A stretch of 64,000 nucleotides of DNA, from the NCBI RefSeq assembly GCF_000315485.1, contig NZ_JH992942.1, positions 226,028 to 290,027 of the forward strand, given 5' to 3'. This document shows positions 27,661 through 37,558 of this stretch, piece after piece (within the stretch, counting starts at the first letter, position 1; the number at the start of each line of letters is the position of its first letter). The DNA is from Bacteroides oleiciplenus YIT 12058 (GTDB lineage Bacteria > Bacteroidota > Bacteroidia > Bacteroidales > Bacteroidaceae). The position numbers and the translations under genes were made by a program. The notes under the pieces are model-generated. The model was not told the origin of the DNA and did no database searches. It worked only from the letters and a program-made list of their open reading frames with translations.

Positions 27661-28884
27661 ATGAAAATGTTAACACTGTTAATGATATTAATGTTAGGTA
27701 TGCTGACTACTTCCAATGAAGAGGACAACAATACTGTTACGGAAAATTGCTATGTAATGAATCTGGATAGTGCCGAAAAATTAGAAAAGATGACCTATTC
27801 TTCTTTATTCAGCAAAGCGGGAATCATCGTTCTGGAAGATACGGATGAATCATTGTTGGGAAAAGTCGATAAGATAGAATTCCTTGATAATTATTTGTAT
27901 GTATTGGAAAAGAGGAGAGGACTTTTTCTGTTTGACAAGCAAGGTAAATTTGTGAGGAAGATAGGAAATAAAGGAAATGGTCCCGGTGAATACGTATCGC
28001 CGGATGATATAACAGTCGACAAGGTAAATAAGAAAATATATATACTGGACTCAAATCAAAGGGTTTTGAAATATAGTAGTACTGGAGCTTATGAGAACTC
28101 GTTTAGACTCGAAAATGATGCTACGAGAAGTAATTACATACAGTATTCTGAAAATGCACTGTATACGAATTTGTATACATTTGATAAATCCCGGAGCCGG
28201 TTTCTTTTGAGTAAAGTGAACATTGCCAATGGAAAAAGAACTTCTTTTCAGTTAGATGCTTCCCAATATAATAAAGGGTGGAATGAACTATTCAGTACTG
28301 ATCAGCATACATTTATCTCTGTTCCTGCTGGAAATCCTAAATTTATGCAGATTTTCATGGATACAATATTTGAAATAACTCCTAAAGGAATAAAACCGTA
28401 TATTGCTTTTCAAAGTAAAAGTTTGGTGACCAAGAAAGATATGGAAGCTCAAATGGCTCAGTATGATATGTCAAACCCTAGAGTCATTTCGAAAATATGT
28501 GATGGATTGGCAAAAGCCAAGAAGATATATAGTATATATGACTATTGGGAAACCGATAAATATGTCCATTTGAACTATCAAGTCGAGATGTATGGATATA
28601 CTGCTCTCTATAACAAAAAGACCAATGTAACTTCTGTCATGACTGGTTTTAGTGACGATTTATTCTATACAGATAAAGCGGAAACCAAATTGGTTTTTAA
28701 GACTGCTACGTTCGACAAGGACCGGATATATTGTATAGGGATGAATGATGGTTTTACAAAAGATATACTTTTAAAGAATATAGAAAAAGGTGGAATAAGT
28801 TCCCGCATAGAGGGGGCTGATAAATTGAAGACATTGACAGAAGATTCTAATCCTATTATAATATACTATGAGTTTAAAAAATGA
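27661..28884 (+). CDS. Six-bladed beta-propeller exported protein
   Basis: Protein of 407 residues with a hydrophobic N-terminal signal but, unlike its neighbours, no cysteine at a lipobox. The start at 27661 is chosen over an in-frame codon at 27622 because the signal then begins at the first residue. The family marker is the blade loop KFVRKIGNKGNGPGEYVSP (about 97-115). Repeated strand patterns (FLDNYLYVLEKRRGLFLFD; NKKIYILDSNQRVLKYS) fit NHL-like blades, and the end LTEDSNPIIIYYEF is a C-terminal motif shared by all the propellers in this window. No function is established for the family. The gene begins a four-propeller cluster. Confidence 0.8.
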   Translation: MKMLTLLMILMLGMLTTSNEEDNNTVTENCYVMNLDSAEKLEKMTYSSLFSKAGIIVLEDTDESLLGKVDKIEFLDNYLYVLEKRRGLFLFDKQGKFVRKIGNKGNGPGEYVSPDDITVDKVNKKIYILDSNQRVLKYSSTGAYENSFRLENDATRSNYIQYSENALYTNLYTFDKSRSRFLLSKVNIANGKRTSFQLDASQYNKGWNELFSTDQHTFISVPAGNPKFMQIFMDTIFEITPKGIKPYIAFQSKSLVTKKDMEAQMAQYDMSNPRVISKICDGLAKAKKIYSIYDYWETDKYVHLNYQVEMYGYTALYNKKTNVTSVMTGFSDDLFYTDKAETKLVFKTATFDKDRIYCIGMNDGFTKDILLKNIEKGGISSRIEGADKLKTLTEDSNPIIIYYEFKK

Positions 28885-29040
28885 CAGGCTTGTTAATAAC
28901 TACTATAAGATTGTGGTATTCCTTTTGTTTTATGCGAAATGTGACTTACATTTTTGGTATAAAATCTAAAATGTATGGAAATAAGTGATATTTTTACCGA
29001 CAGAATAAAGTCGATATTTTTAATTAATCATTTGAATACC

Positions 29041-30228
29041 ATGAAGCACTACTATACCTTATTCTTTTTACTACCGCTTTTTTTGTCCTGTGGTCCTTCC
29101 ACTTCTCTTCAGTCGTATGAGGGAATAAAAGAAATTGTGATAAACCCTGAAGAAGTAGATTCTATCTTAGATTTGTCCGAAGTATTGGATGACTCGATTG
29201 AGATAATCCCATTGGAAACGTATGACGAATGTCTCATTGCTGATGTGAAACGAGTTGAATTTTATAAGGATAAGATATACGTGCTTGATGAAACTAATAA
29301 TGGAATATTGGTTTTTGATTCCCGGGGGAAGTATCAGAAGCGCATTGGAAAGCAAGGAAATGGTCCCGGTGAGTATGCTAAATTATGGAATTTCACTTTT
29401 AAAGGAGATTCTATTCTTGTAAAGGAAATGGGTGGACAGAAATATATTATCTATGATTTGAATAGCGATTTCTACAGGGAAGTTCCTTATGACGTTTGGC
29501 ATTTTGAAGTATTGTTACTGGAAAATGATACGATTTATCAGATATCGAATTACGAGGAGAGTAAGCATGGCAATTATAATCTTTTCAAGTTCGATTTAAG
29601 AACTTCCGAAGTCATTGCATCTTATATTCCTTATGAAGAAAAACATAAAAATAAATCGGGGTATGGATTAGGCAGGTATACCAGCAGGTTTGGTGATGCA
29701 GCTACTTTAATTTATCCGTTTAATGATACTATTTATACGGTAAAAAAGGATACGGTATATCCTTCTTATGTTCTTCATTTTACTTCAAGAAGTCTTCCTG
29801 AAGATGTAGATGTGAATAGGGAGGATTTTTCCAGATATGTTCGTCGTAATAAGTTTCTGAAGGGATTTGAATACTTACAGACTACGGAGCGTTTCATGTT
29901 AGGATATTATGTGGATTATAATTTGTTTAAGTATTTTCTTTATGATAAGCAAACCTCCGAATACAAAGTAGGCAGTATGGCCCAGTTATCCCAATTGGGT
30001 GGACTGAATATCCATTATTTTTATACCACCACTACGGGTGACCTGGTTTTCCTGCAACAGGCAGAATGGTTAATTTCTTACTGGAAGTGGGCAAGAGAAA
30101 AGTGCTCGGATATGTATAGGGAAAAAATGGATAATCTGATTGCTTCTTTAAATGAGGATTCTAATCCGGTATTGTTTAAGGTTCATATGAAGGCGTTTTA
30201 TGAAGCAGAGGGTAATGAAGATTTGTAA
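29041..30228 (+). CDS. Six-bladed beta-propeller lipoprotein
   Basis: The ATG at 29041 gives a lipoprotein signal, MKHYYTLFFLLPLFLSC, with Cys at about 17; the longer frame from 28975 adds a non-signal-like extension. Mature protein of about 380 residues with the blade motif YQKRIGKQGNGPGEYAKLW and strands such as VEFYKDKIYVLDETNNGILVF. It ends LNEDSNPVLFKVHMKAF, the shared closing motif. The pre-blade segment IIPLETYDECLIADVKRVEF is also typical of the family (I-P-L-E-T). Function unknown; lipid anchoring and propeller fold suggest a surface binding role. Confidence 0.82.
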   Translation: MKHYYTLFFLLPLFLSCGPSTSLQSYEGIKEIVINPEEVDSILDLSEVLDDSIEIIPLETYDECLIADVKRVEFYKDKIYVLDETNNGILVFDSRGKYQKRIGKQGNGPGEYAKLWNFTFKGDSILVKEMGGQKYIIYDLNSDFYREVPYDVWHFEVLLLENDTIYQISNYEESKHGNYNLFKFDLRTSEVIASYIPYEEKHKNKSGYGLGRYTSRFGDAATLIYPFNDTIYTVKKDTVYPSYVLHFTSRSLPEDVDVNREDFSRYVRRNKFLKGFEYLQTTERFMLGYYVDYNLFKYFLYDKQTSEYKVGSMAQLSQLGGLNIHYFYTTTTGDLVFLQQAEWLISYWKWAREKCSDMYREKMDNLIASLNEDSNPVLFKVHMKAFYEAEGNEDL

Positions 30229-30250
30229 TACAGATATAATATCATAGTTT

Positions 30251-31363
30251 ATGAAAAAGATACTTGTTGTCGCAAGTTTACTGTGTTTGTTTGCCTGCCA
30301 ACACAAACAGGAAAATAAAGTGGAAAGTGTAGATGCTAATACGCTGGCAATTGATTCGCTAACTAATCTGCCGGAACAGAAAATAAAGGAAATACGTTAC
30401 ATTCCTCTAGAGACTAATGACGAAATTTTGATAGGAGGAGTTTCTACGGTGCGTTATGTTAATGGCTATTTCTATTTTATATCTTCACAAAAAATATTGG
30501 TTTTCGATAAGCAGGGCAAGTTTGCTTACTGTATTGATAAGGTGGGACAAGGCCCTGGTGAATACACTTCGGCATGGGGTGTAGATGTTAACTTGCAAGG
30601 AGACGTTTATGTGGCAGATACTTCTGTTGGCAAGGTAATCAAATATTCCTCAAAGGGAACAGTGTTTGAAGAGTATATGATTGGAGAACGGATGCTTGAT
30701 TTTGCTGCATTGAATGACAGCGTCTTTTATTTGGCTAACATATTGAAAGGCGGAGAGAGAGATATTGACATTGCTTTGGCCAGATATTCTACTATTTCTA
30801 AGGAACTTAAAGTGTTGTCAACCTATGATGATATTTTTGATGATGGCATTCAGCGTTTTGGATCATCTTTCTTCCGCTCAAATGGTTCCCTTTATTATTA
30901 TAAATTGTTTTCATCGGAACTGTGTGAGGTTACAGAGAACGGCATCAAGGGCTATTTAGAATTTCCATCCACCCGGTGGGCTACTAAAGACATAATAAAG
31001 AAATGGCAGAAAAATATGCAGGCTGCATATAAAGAAGACAAAGACGTGTTACGTGGGATAAGTGCTTTTTGTGAGACAGACGAATATCTTTATATCGACT
31101 TAAGTAGCTTTCCTTCTGTTGCCATATTGAAGAATAAAAAGACCGGAGAGCTTACAAAACCTAATTTTTTCTCAGGAAAAATACGTTCTTATCAGCAAGT
31201 GAATGGGGTTACAGATAATTGCTTGCTTTTTCTGACTTCGTCGGAATCGGAAAATATAGAATATATTTTGGAACATGACACAGATATGCTTCCTGAAGAA
31301 AGGGAGGCTTTGAGCCAATTGTCCGAGGATGATAATCCGGTACTGATGTTATTGAAATTTTAA
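30251..31363 (+). CDS. Six-bladed beta-propeller lipoprotein
   Basis: Lipoprotein of 370 residues (MKKILVVASLLCLFAC, Cys at about 16), 22 bases after the previous propeller. Family marks are IRYIPLETNDEILIGGVSTV, FAYCIDKVGQGPGEYTSAW and the final LSEDDNPVLMLLKF. The blades are less regular than in the preceding paralogue, and overall sequence identity to it is clearly low outside these motifs. The gene probably belongs to one transcript with 29041-30228. Confidence 0.82.
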   Translation: MKKILVVASLLCLFACQHKQENKVESVDANTLAIDSLTNLPEQKIKEIRYIPLETNDEILIGGVSTVRYVNGYFYFISSQKILVFDKQGKFAYCIDKVGQGPGEYTSAWGVDVNLQGDVYVADTSVGKVIKYSSKGTVFEEYMIGERMLDFAALNDSVFYLANILKGGERDIDIALARYSTISKELKVLSTYDDIFDDGIQRFGSSFFRSNGSLYYYKLFSSELCEVTENGIKGYLEFPSTRWATKDIIKKWQKNMQAAYKEDKDVLRGISAFCETDEYLYIDLSSFPSVAILKNKKTGELTKPNFFSGKIRSYQQVNGVTDNCLLFLTSSESENIEYILEHDTDMLPEEREALSQLSEDDNPVLMLLKF

Positions 31364-31409
31364 ATCTCTGTATTTTCCTTATATTTGAATCCTCATATGA
31401 CAAATAATA

Positions 31410-31787
31410 ATGAATAATAGAAACAATCAATTTGTAGGTAGCCGTTGGTTTTATGCCATCTGCTTTGCCGGTCTTTTCATAATCGAAACATTAATAGCAC
31501 TTTTTGTGCACGATGCATTTGTACGCCCGTATATGGGAGATGTGTTAGTGGTGATATTAGTATATTGCTTTGTACGCATCTTTATTACCCGTCCGTTGCG
31601 GTGGTTGCCACTGTGGGTATTCTTATTTGCCTGCTGTATTGAGACATTTCAGTATTTGCAATTTGTCACTCTGGTAGGGCTACAAGATTGTACGTTGGCA
31701 AGGGTTGTGCTGGGCACATCTTTTTCGTGGTGGGATATTGTCTGCTATGCTGTCGGATGTTTGCCACTTTTCTTTATCCGTCGGTAA
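31410..31787 (+). CDS. DUF2809 family small membrane protein
   Basis: Protein of 125 residues with four likely membrane segments (about 13-33, 41-59, 66-84 and 106-122). The features RPYMGDVLVVILVYCFVR, ACCIETFQYLQFV and TSFSWWDIVCYAVGC are the core of DUF2809, a widespread family without known function. It lies between two propeller genes, 46 bases after the third, so it may be transcribed with them, but no functional link is known. Confidence 0.85.
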   Translation: MNNRNNQFVGSRWFYAICFAGLFIIETLIALFVHDAFVRPYMGDVLVVILVYCFVRIFITRPLRWLPLWVFLFACCIETFQYLQFVTLVGLQDCTLARVVLGTSFSWWDIVCYAVGCLPLFFIRR

Positions 31788-31844
31788 GTGGATACACCTT
31801 GCCGACACTTTTAAATGAGGGTTTTTAGTTCTTTAACGATAAGA

Positions 31845-31871
31845 TTTAGTTTAAAAACTAAAAATATTAGT
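31845..31871. promoter_or_regulatory. AT-rich overlapping inverted repeats before the fourth propeller gene
   Basis: TTTAGTTT (31845-31852) is the reverse complement of AAACTAAA (31855-31862), and ACTAA pairs again with TTAGT ending at 31871. The overlapping arms lie about 50 bases before the start at 31922 and look like an operator rather than a terminator. No protein can be assigned to it. Confidence 0.35.
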
Positions 31872-31921
31872 TTATTTGCGGAAACGTTATGAATGTTAAA
31901 CCTAAAAACACACAAGAAATC

Positions 31922-33142
31922 ATGAAAAAAGAATGGTTATATGCCGCAGGGATGGTTTGTTTGATGGCTGCTTGTACCGGTACTCCGCAGTCGTCGGCTG
32001 ACGAATTATGTTCTATTGATGTGGCAGGGGCAATGGAGAAGCCTGCTGAGTTGAAACTTTCGGAATTGGGTGCCGATGTGCGTTATGTTGCATTGGAAAC
32101 TACCGATTCGTGCCTGATAGGAAGAAATCCGAACATTACTTTGCTGGATAAGCAGATTGTAGTGGTGTCGGGAAAAGATTGTCTGTTGTTTGATAAAGAA
32201 ACGGGTAAATTCCTGACTAAGGTTGGGCATGTGGGAGAGGACCCGGAGGCATACTCGGCTCCGGCGCCTACTTATAATGATGTAGATGGTCTGCTCTATT
32301 TCATGCGGCATCCGACTACTTTGCAAAAGTATGACGTGCAGGGAAATTATCGTGGTAAACTGGCTATACCAAACAAACCTGCTGTACCGTCTGATTTCTG
32401 TTTTACAGATTCGCTTATTATTGGTCATTACAATGGTTTGGCTATGAGTTATAGTGCCAGTTCCTTGCTGTTCTTTAACGAAGCCGGTGAGCGGGTAGAT
32501 ACGATTCCCAGTTTGTTTCCGCCGATGCAAGAAAAGGCTGTAGAAGATATTGCCAGTATTTCGGTTCTTAAACAGGGTAATGCCGGTCTTCTTTTGAGCC
32601 GGTTTAAGAATGGGGAAAGCTCCATAAACGTCATGGGCATTCCTTTTTTATGGAAGAGTGGTGGAAAAGTGCGGTTCAAAGAGAGTTTTAATGATACTAT
32701 TTATACGGTAGAACGGAATGGTTTGGTTCCTTCTATTGCATTTGCTACCGGTAAATGGCACTTAGGCGATGGAGAACGTGGCACCTTTGTGGATAGCGAG
32801 AACCGTTTGCTGGTAAGTTGCATTTATGAGACTGATGACAATGTATTCTTTCAATGCTTTCAGGGTTATCCTAAAACCCATAATGGAATTTATGATCGGA
32901 AAGCTAAGACTACCCGCATGAATGATGAAAAGGAAGGCTTCACGGATGACCTGACCGGGTTTATGCCTTTCCGCCCCAAGACCTGTAGTCTGCAAGGAGA
33001 ATATGGAATGATTGTTGAAGCCGGAGATGCAATGGATTGGTTGGAAGAAAACCCCGAAGTTACCGAAAACAGTAAACTGGCTGCACTGAAGAATTTGACG
33101 GAAGATTCCAATCCCGTAGTGGTGATTACAGTACCGAAATAA
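31922..33142 (+). CDS. Six-bladed beta-propeller lipoprotein
   Basis: The ATG at 31922 yields a lipoprotein signal (MVCLMAACTGT, Cys at about 18); the frame opens at 31889 but the added residues are polar. About 406 residues. Family features: DVRYVALETTDSCLIGRNPN, the IKxGHVGEDPEAYSAP-type loop, here GHVGEDPEAYSAP in place of GxGNGPGEY, and the closing LTEDSNPVVVITVPK. The loop change to EDPEAY is a divergence from its neighbours. A strong hairpin follows the stop and marks the end of the cluster. Confidence 0.82.
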   Translation: MKKEWLYAAGMVCLMAACTGTPQSSADELCSIDVAGAMEKPAELKLSELGADVRYVALETTDSCLIGRNPNITLLDKQIVVVSGKDCLLFDKETGKFLTKVGHVGEDPEAYSAPAPTYNDVDGLLYFMRHPTTLQKYDVQGNYRGKLAIPNKPAVPSDFCFTDSLIIGHYNGLAMSYSASSLLFFNEAGERVDTIPSLFPPMQEKAVEDIASISVLKQGNAGLLLSRFKNGESSINVMGIPFLWKSGGKVRFKESFNDTIYTVERNGLVPSIAFATGKWHLGDGERGTFVDSENRLLVSCIYETDDNVFFQCFQGYPKTHNGIYDRKAKTTRMNDEKEGFTDDLTGFMPFRPKTCSLQGEYGMIVEAGDAMDWLEENPEVTENSKLAALKNLTEDSNPVVVITVPK

Positions 33143-33151
33143 AGAATACTA

Positions 33152-33191
33152 TATATTCTTGTCCACCTGTTTTGAGGCGGACAAGAATATA
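33152..33191 (+). terminator. Strong hairpin terminator ending the first propeller cluster
   Basis: TATATTCTTGTCC (33152-33164) and GGACAAGAATATA (33179-33191) form a perfect 13-base-pair stem. Pairing continues inward (CCT with AGG) to a GTTTTG loop. It starts ten bases after the stop codon. Confidence 0.8.
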
Positions 33192-33276
33192 CTTGTTTGA
33201 TAATTAGAAAAATAACAGTCTGAAGGCTGTCTCGTTTTGTCCATATGCATATAAGGGTTCGTAATGAGAAAACGGC

Positions 33277-33284
33277 TAATTTTG
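33277..33284 (+). promoter_or_regulatory. Bacteroides-type -7 box (TAATTTTG) for the efflux operon
   Basis: TAATTTTG matches TAnnTTTG and is 35 bases before the ATG of the adaptor gene, downstream of a strong terminator. This fits an independent promoter for the four-gene efflux operon. Confidence 0.5.
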
Positions 33285-33318
33285 CATACATAAGTGTAAA
33301 CGGAAAAACTAATATAGA

Positions 33319-34392
33319 ATGATAAAGACACAGAATTACCGGTTTTTGTTCTGTTTGGCATTGGCTGTGCTGGTAGCATGTTCCGGTACAAAGAAAGAAG
33401 AAGCTGCTGATGAAGGAGTAGCTACCGTATTGCCGGACGAGAAGAATGAAGTGACCGTGATGACTTTGAAGCGGCAGATGTTTAACCATGAATTGGTGAG
33501 CAATGGCAAAGTGGTAGCCGGAGGAATGGCAGATTTACGCTTTGAAAGTTCCGGTATAGTGGCACAGATTTATGTGAAGAACGGTGACCGGGTGCACAAA
33601 GGACAGAAATTGGCAGAGTTGGATAAATTCCGTTTAAAGAATAAGACTGCACAATCCAAGGATGCTTTGGAAAAATCAAAACTGGAACTACAGGACGTAT
33701 TGATTGGGCAGGGCTATGCAGCGGATGATACCGCCAAAGTTCCTGACGACATCATGCAACTGGCACGTGTGAAGAGCGGTTATGACCAGAGTCTCTCCCA
33801 GTATGAACTGGCTAAATATGAAGAAGAACATGCCACGCTGATTGCTCCTTTTGATGGAGTAGTAGCCAACCTGTTCTCAAAACCTTATAATGCACCCAGC
33901 ACTTCCGACGCTTTCTGCACAATAATCGGTACGCAAGGTATGGAAGCTGATTTCACGGTATTGGAGAGCGAACTTCCTCTTATTAAGAGTGGCGATAAAG
34001 TCGTGGTTACTCCTTATGCTGCTCCTTCCACCAAGTATGAAGGACGCATTTCCGAAATTAATCCTCTGGTAGATGATAAAGGTATGGTGAAGGTGAAAGC
34101 CATTGTAAACGGGCAAGGCAAACTTTTCAATGGAATGAATATCCGCGTCAATGTGCATCGTTCTCTTGGTGAGCAATTAGTTATTCCGAAGAGTTCCGTG
34201 GTGTTGCGTTCCGGTAAACAAGTGGTTTTCACTTTAGAGAAAGGCAAGGCGAAATGGAATTATGTACAGACTGGGTTGGAAAATGCCGATAGCTATACGG
34301 TAGCAGATGATGGTGTGAAGGAAGGAGATGTGATTATTGTGACGGGCAATGTAAACCTGGCCCATGAAGCCCCGGTAATAATTAAAAATTGA
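33319..34392 (+). CDS. RND efflux periplasmic adaptor (membrane fusion) lipoprotein
   Basis: Adaptor of 357 residues joining an RND pump to the outer-membrane channel. The lipoprotein signal ends LAVLVACSG (Cys at about 21). The barrel-sandwich half-motif SGIVAQIYVKNGDRVHKGQKLAELD (about 77-101), a short helical hairpin, then LIAPFDGVVANLF closing the lipoyl-like domain, and the beta-barrel and membrane-proximal domains (VTPYAAPSTKYEGRISEINPL; NIRVNVHRSLGEQLVIPKSSV) are in the normal order. First gene of the adaptor-pump-TolC-pump operon. The exported compound cannot be told from the sequence. Confidence 0.93.
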   Translation: MIKTQNYRFLFCLALAVLVACSGTKKEEAADEGVATVLPDEKNEVTVMTLKRQMFNHELVSNGKVVAGGMADLRFESSGIVAQIYVKNGDRVHKGQKLAELDKFRLKNKTAQSKDALEKSKLELQDVLIGQGYAADDTAKVPDDIMQLARVKSGYDQSLSQYELAKYEEEHATLIAPFDGVVANLFSKPYNAPSTSDAFCTIIGTQGMEADFTVLESELPLIKSGDKVVVTPYAAPSTKYEGRISEINPLVDDKGMVKVKAIVNGQGKLFNGMNIRVNVHRSLGEQLVIPKSSVVLRSGKQVVFTLEKGKAKWNYVQTGLENADSYTVADDGVKEGDVIIVTGNVNLAHEAPVIIKN

Positions 34393-34480
34393 GAATTGAG
34401 AAGTAAAAAATGCCATGCATCCTAATAATTATTCTCAATCCTTCTACTCTTATTTTTTAATTTTTAATTTTCAATTTAAC
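34385..34480. repeat. AT-rich inverted-repeat spacer in the efflux operon
   Basis: AAAAATTGAGAATTGAGAAG at the end of the adaptor gene is partly complementary to AATTATTCTCAATCC and to TTTAATTTTTAATTTTCAATT further right. Such AATTGAGAAT/ATTAATTTTT spacers recur in Bacteroides genomes. It also carries the start region of the first permease. Confidence 0.45.
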
Positions 34481-34481
34481 A

Positions 34482-37400
34482 ATGGTCAAGTTTCTGGTAC
34501 AGCGGCCCATTGCCGTACTGATGGCGTTTACCGCATGTTTCATAGTCGGTCTGGTGACGTATTTCACGTTACCTGTATCCTTGCTGCCGGATATTGCCAT
34601 TCCGGAAATTACGGTACAAGTTTCAGCTCCGAACACTTCTGCGCGTGAGTTAGAAAATACCGTAGTAAAACCATTGCGGCAACAACTCATCCAGGTGGCT
34701 CGCCTGAAAGATATGGATAGCGAAACACGGGACGGGGCAGGACTTATCCGCTTGAACTTTGATTACGGAACCAATACAGACCTTGCTTTTATTGAGGTCA
34801 ACGAGAAGATTGACGCTGCCATGAATTACCTGCCTAAGGACACGGACCGCCCCAAGGTAGTAAAGGCAAGCGCTACTGATATTCCGGTGTTTTATCTCAG
34901 CCTTACCTTGAAGAACGACAGTGCTTACGGGCAGACTGATGAACGTGCGTTTCTCGATCTGTGTGAGTTTGCCGAGAGCGTCATCAAGCGGCGTATTGAA
35001 CAGTTGACGGAAGTGGCGATGGTAGACATCACCGGATTGGTGGAGCGTCAGTTGCAAATAGTACCTGACGAAAATAAACTTGCCGTTCTGGGCCTTTCCA
35101 TACAGGATGTGGAGACTGCACTTGCGCAGAACAATGTAGAGCCGGGTAGCATGACGGTGCGCGACGGTTATTATGAATACAACATCAAGTTCTCCACCTT
35201 GCTGCGCACAGAAGATGATGTGAAGAATATCCTTATTAATAAGGAAGGACGCATTATCCGTCTGGAAGAATTTTGTCGGATAGGCGTTGTTCCTGTTAAG
35301 GAAAAAGGAGTGTCTGTAAGCAATGGTAAGCGTGCGGTGACGCTGGCCATTATCAAACAGGCGGATGAAAACATGGATGATATGAAGCAGGCGATTGGCG
35401 GCACCATGAGTTACTTCCAAAGTGTATATCCAGACATTGAGTTCAGTGTCAGCCGTAATCAAACAGAATTATTAGACTATACTATCTCTAATTTACAGCA
35501 AAACCTTTCGTTGGGTTTCCTCTTTATCTGTATCGTAGCTGTGCTTTTCCTGGGAGACGTCAAATCCCCCTTTATCATTGGGTTGAGTATGGTGGTTTCC
35601 ATTGTTATCTGTTTCCTCTTTTTCTATCTGTTCAAGATGTCTCTGAACATCATATCGCTGTCCGGACTGATTTTGGCATTGGGTATGATGATTGACAGCT
35701 CCATCATCGTGACGGAGAATATCTCACAATATCGGGAACGGGGATATTCGTTGAGGCGTGCATGCATTGCGGGTACCAGTGAGGTGATTTCGCCGATGCT
35801 CAGTTCCTCCCTGACCACGATAGCGGTATTTGTACCGTTGATTTTTATGAGTGGTATTGCCGGTGCCATTTTCTACGACCAGGCTTTCTCTGTAACGGTC
35901 GGACTGCTTGTTTCTTATTTCACAGGCATCATGCTGCTGCCGGTACTCTATATGCTGGTCTACCGCACGGGGTTGCGCAAGTCGTGGTTCTCGCGCATCC
36001 GTATCAATAATCCTATAAAGGACCATACGCTCGACCGTTTCTATGATGCCGGAGTTGATTTTATATTCGCTCACAAAACGGCAAGTGTGGTGTTCTGCAT
36101 TGTTTCCGTGCCGTTGTGCGTATTTATGTTCTATTTCATAGGTAAAGAGCGTATGCCGGAAATAGACCAGAACGAACTGATAGCTCGGGTGGAATGGAAT
36201 GAGAATATTCATGTGGATGAGAATCGCCGTAGGGTGGACGCTCTATTCGAAATCTTTAGAGGCGAAACCATAGAACAGACTGCTGCCGTGGGACAACAGG
36301 ATTACCTCCTGAACCGTGAACAGGCTCTGTCTTCTTCGGAAGCAGAACTCTATTTTAAAACAGAGAACCCCTCTGAGATAGCTTCTTTGCAGGAAAAAGT
36401 CTATCGCTCTCTCAAAGCAGAATATCCGTTGGCTGTTGTGTCTTTCTCACCGCCCGAAACGGTGTTCGAGAAACTGTTTGTGACCGGAGAAGCTGATATT
36501 GTTGCCGAACTCTATTCCCGTAATAACGAAAAGGTGCCGACGGCTGATGAATTGCGTAGTCTGGAAGATGGGTTTATTGCCCGTACAGGCTATGCTCCTA
36601 CAGGTATTGCCTTCGAAAACCAGTTGAATATCCGCATCAATAAGGAGAAACTTTTGCTTTATAATGTTTCGTACGACGAGCTGTATCGTGTATTGAAAAC
36701 CGCTTTCAAGGAAAACAGTGTAGCCACTCTCCACTCTTACCAGCAATATCTGCCTATCAGCATTGTAGGAGAGGAGCAAACGGTGAATAGTATTTTGCAG
36801 GAAACCTTGGTGCCGACGCGGGCGGACAATAAGGGTATAGAATATCTGCCTTTGCGCGAACTGGTCTCAGTGATTCCGGCAGAAGATTTGAAGTCTATTA
36901 CGGCAGGGCGCAATGGCGAATACATACCATTCCGTTTTTATGATGTGCAGAACGCGGAATGGTTGATGCAGCAGGCAAAGGAAGTTGCAGATGCTACCGG
37001 AGACTGGGATACTTCTTTTTCCGGAAGTTTCTTTTCTAACCGGAAGATGCTGGATGAACTGGTGGTCATTCTTTTCATTTCCATTTTGTTGATGTACTTC
37101 ATTCTGGCGGCACAGTTTGAGAGTTTCGTGCAACCGCTTGTTGTACTATTGGAGATACCGATAGACGTGGCTTTTGCTTTGGTGTTGTTGTGGATATGCG
37201 GGCATACGTTGAACCTGATGTCTGCCATCGGTCTGATAGTGACGTGTGGTATCATTATCAATGACTCCATCCTGAAGCTCGATGCAATTAATGAATTGCG
37301 TAAGACGGGTATGCCACTGCTGGAAGCTATTCATGAGGCGGGGCGGCGCAGGCTGCGTCCCATTATCATGACTTCGCTGACTACCATTTTTGCGATGGTG

Positions 37401-37547
37401 CCGTTGTTGTTCTCTTTTGATATGGGGTCGGAGTTGCAGAAACCGCTTTCCATTGCCATGATTGGGGCGATGTTCATCGGTACGTTGGTCAGTCTGTTCA
37501 TCATACCGTTGATATATTGGTTTATTTATAAAGAGAAGAAATGTTAG
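34482..37547 (+). CDS. RND efflux permease (HAE1-like), first of two
   Basis: Inner-membrane proton-driven pump of 1021 residues with twelve expected membrane segments and two large periplasmic loops. Begins MVKFLVQRPIAVLMAFTAC and contains LPDIAIPEITVQVSAPNTSARELENTVVKPLRQQL and the fourth-segment motif LILALGMMIDSSIIVTENI (about 398-416). One of the two adjacent Asp residues seen in AcrB-type pumps is a Ser here (DSS), as in several other RND families that keep only the first. Ends FIGTLVSLFIIPLIYWFIYKEK. Operon-mate of a TolC gene and of a second, different permease. Confidence 0.93.
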   Translation: MVKFLVQRPIAVLMAFTACFIVGLVTYFTLPVSLLPDIAIPEITVQVSAPNTSARELENTVVKPLRQQLIQVARLKDMDSETRDGAGLIRLNFDYGTNTDLAFIEVNEKIDAAMNYLPKDTDRPKVVKASATDIPVFYLSLTLKNDSAYGQTDERAFLDLCEFAESVIKRRIEQLTEVAMVDITGLVERQLQIVPDENKLAVLGLSIQDVETALAQNNVEPGSMTVRDGYYEYNIKFSTLLRTEDDVKNILINKEGRIIRLEEFCRIGVVPVKEKGVSVSNGKRAVTLAIIKQADENMDDMKQAIGGTMSYFQSVYPDIEFSVSRNQTELLDYTISNLQQNLSLGFLFICIVAVLFLGDVKSPFIIGLSMVVSIVICFLFFYLFKMSLNIISLSGLILALGMMIDSSIIVTENISQYRERGYSLRRACIAGTSEVISPMLSSSLTTIAVFVPLIFMSGIAGAIFYDQAFSVTVGLLVSYFTGIMLLPVLYMLVYRTGLRKSWFSRIRINNPIKDHTLDRFYDAGVDFIFAHKTASVVFCIVSVPLCVFMFYFIGKERMPEIDQNELIARVEWNENIHVDENRRRVDALFEIFRGETIEQTAAVGQQDYLLNREQALSSSEAELYFKTENPSEIASLQEKVYRSLKAEYPLAVVSFSPPETVFEKLFVTGEADIVAELYSRNNEKVPTADELRSLEDGFIARTGYAPTGIAFENQLNIRINKEKLLLYNVSYDELYRVLKTAFKENSVATLHSYQQYLPISIVGEEQTVNSILQETLVPTRADNKGIEYLPLRELVSVIPAEDLKSITAGRNGEYIPFRFYDVQNAEWLMQQAKEVADATGDWDTSFSGSFFSNRKMLDELVVILFISILLMYFILAAQFESFVQPLVVLLEIPIDVAFALVLLWICGHTLNLMSAIGLIVTCGIIINDSILKLDAINELRKTGMPLLEAIHEAGRRRLRPIIMTSLTTIFAMVPLLFSFDMGSELQKPLSIAMIGAMFIGTLVSLFIIPLIYWFIYKEKKC

Positions 37548-37558
37548 TGATTAGGTTT

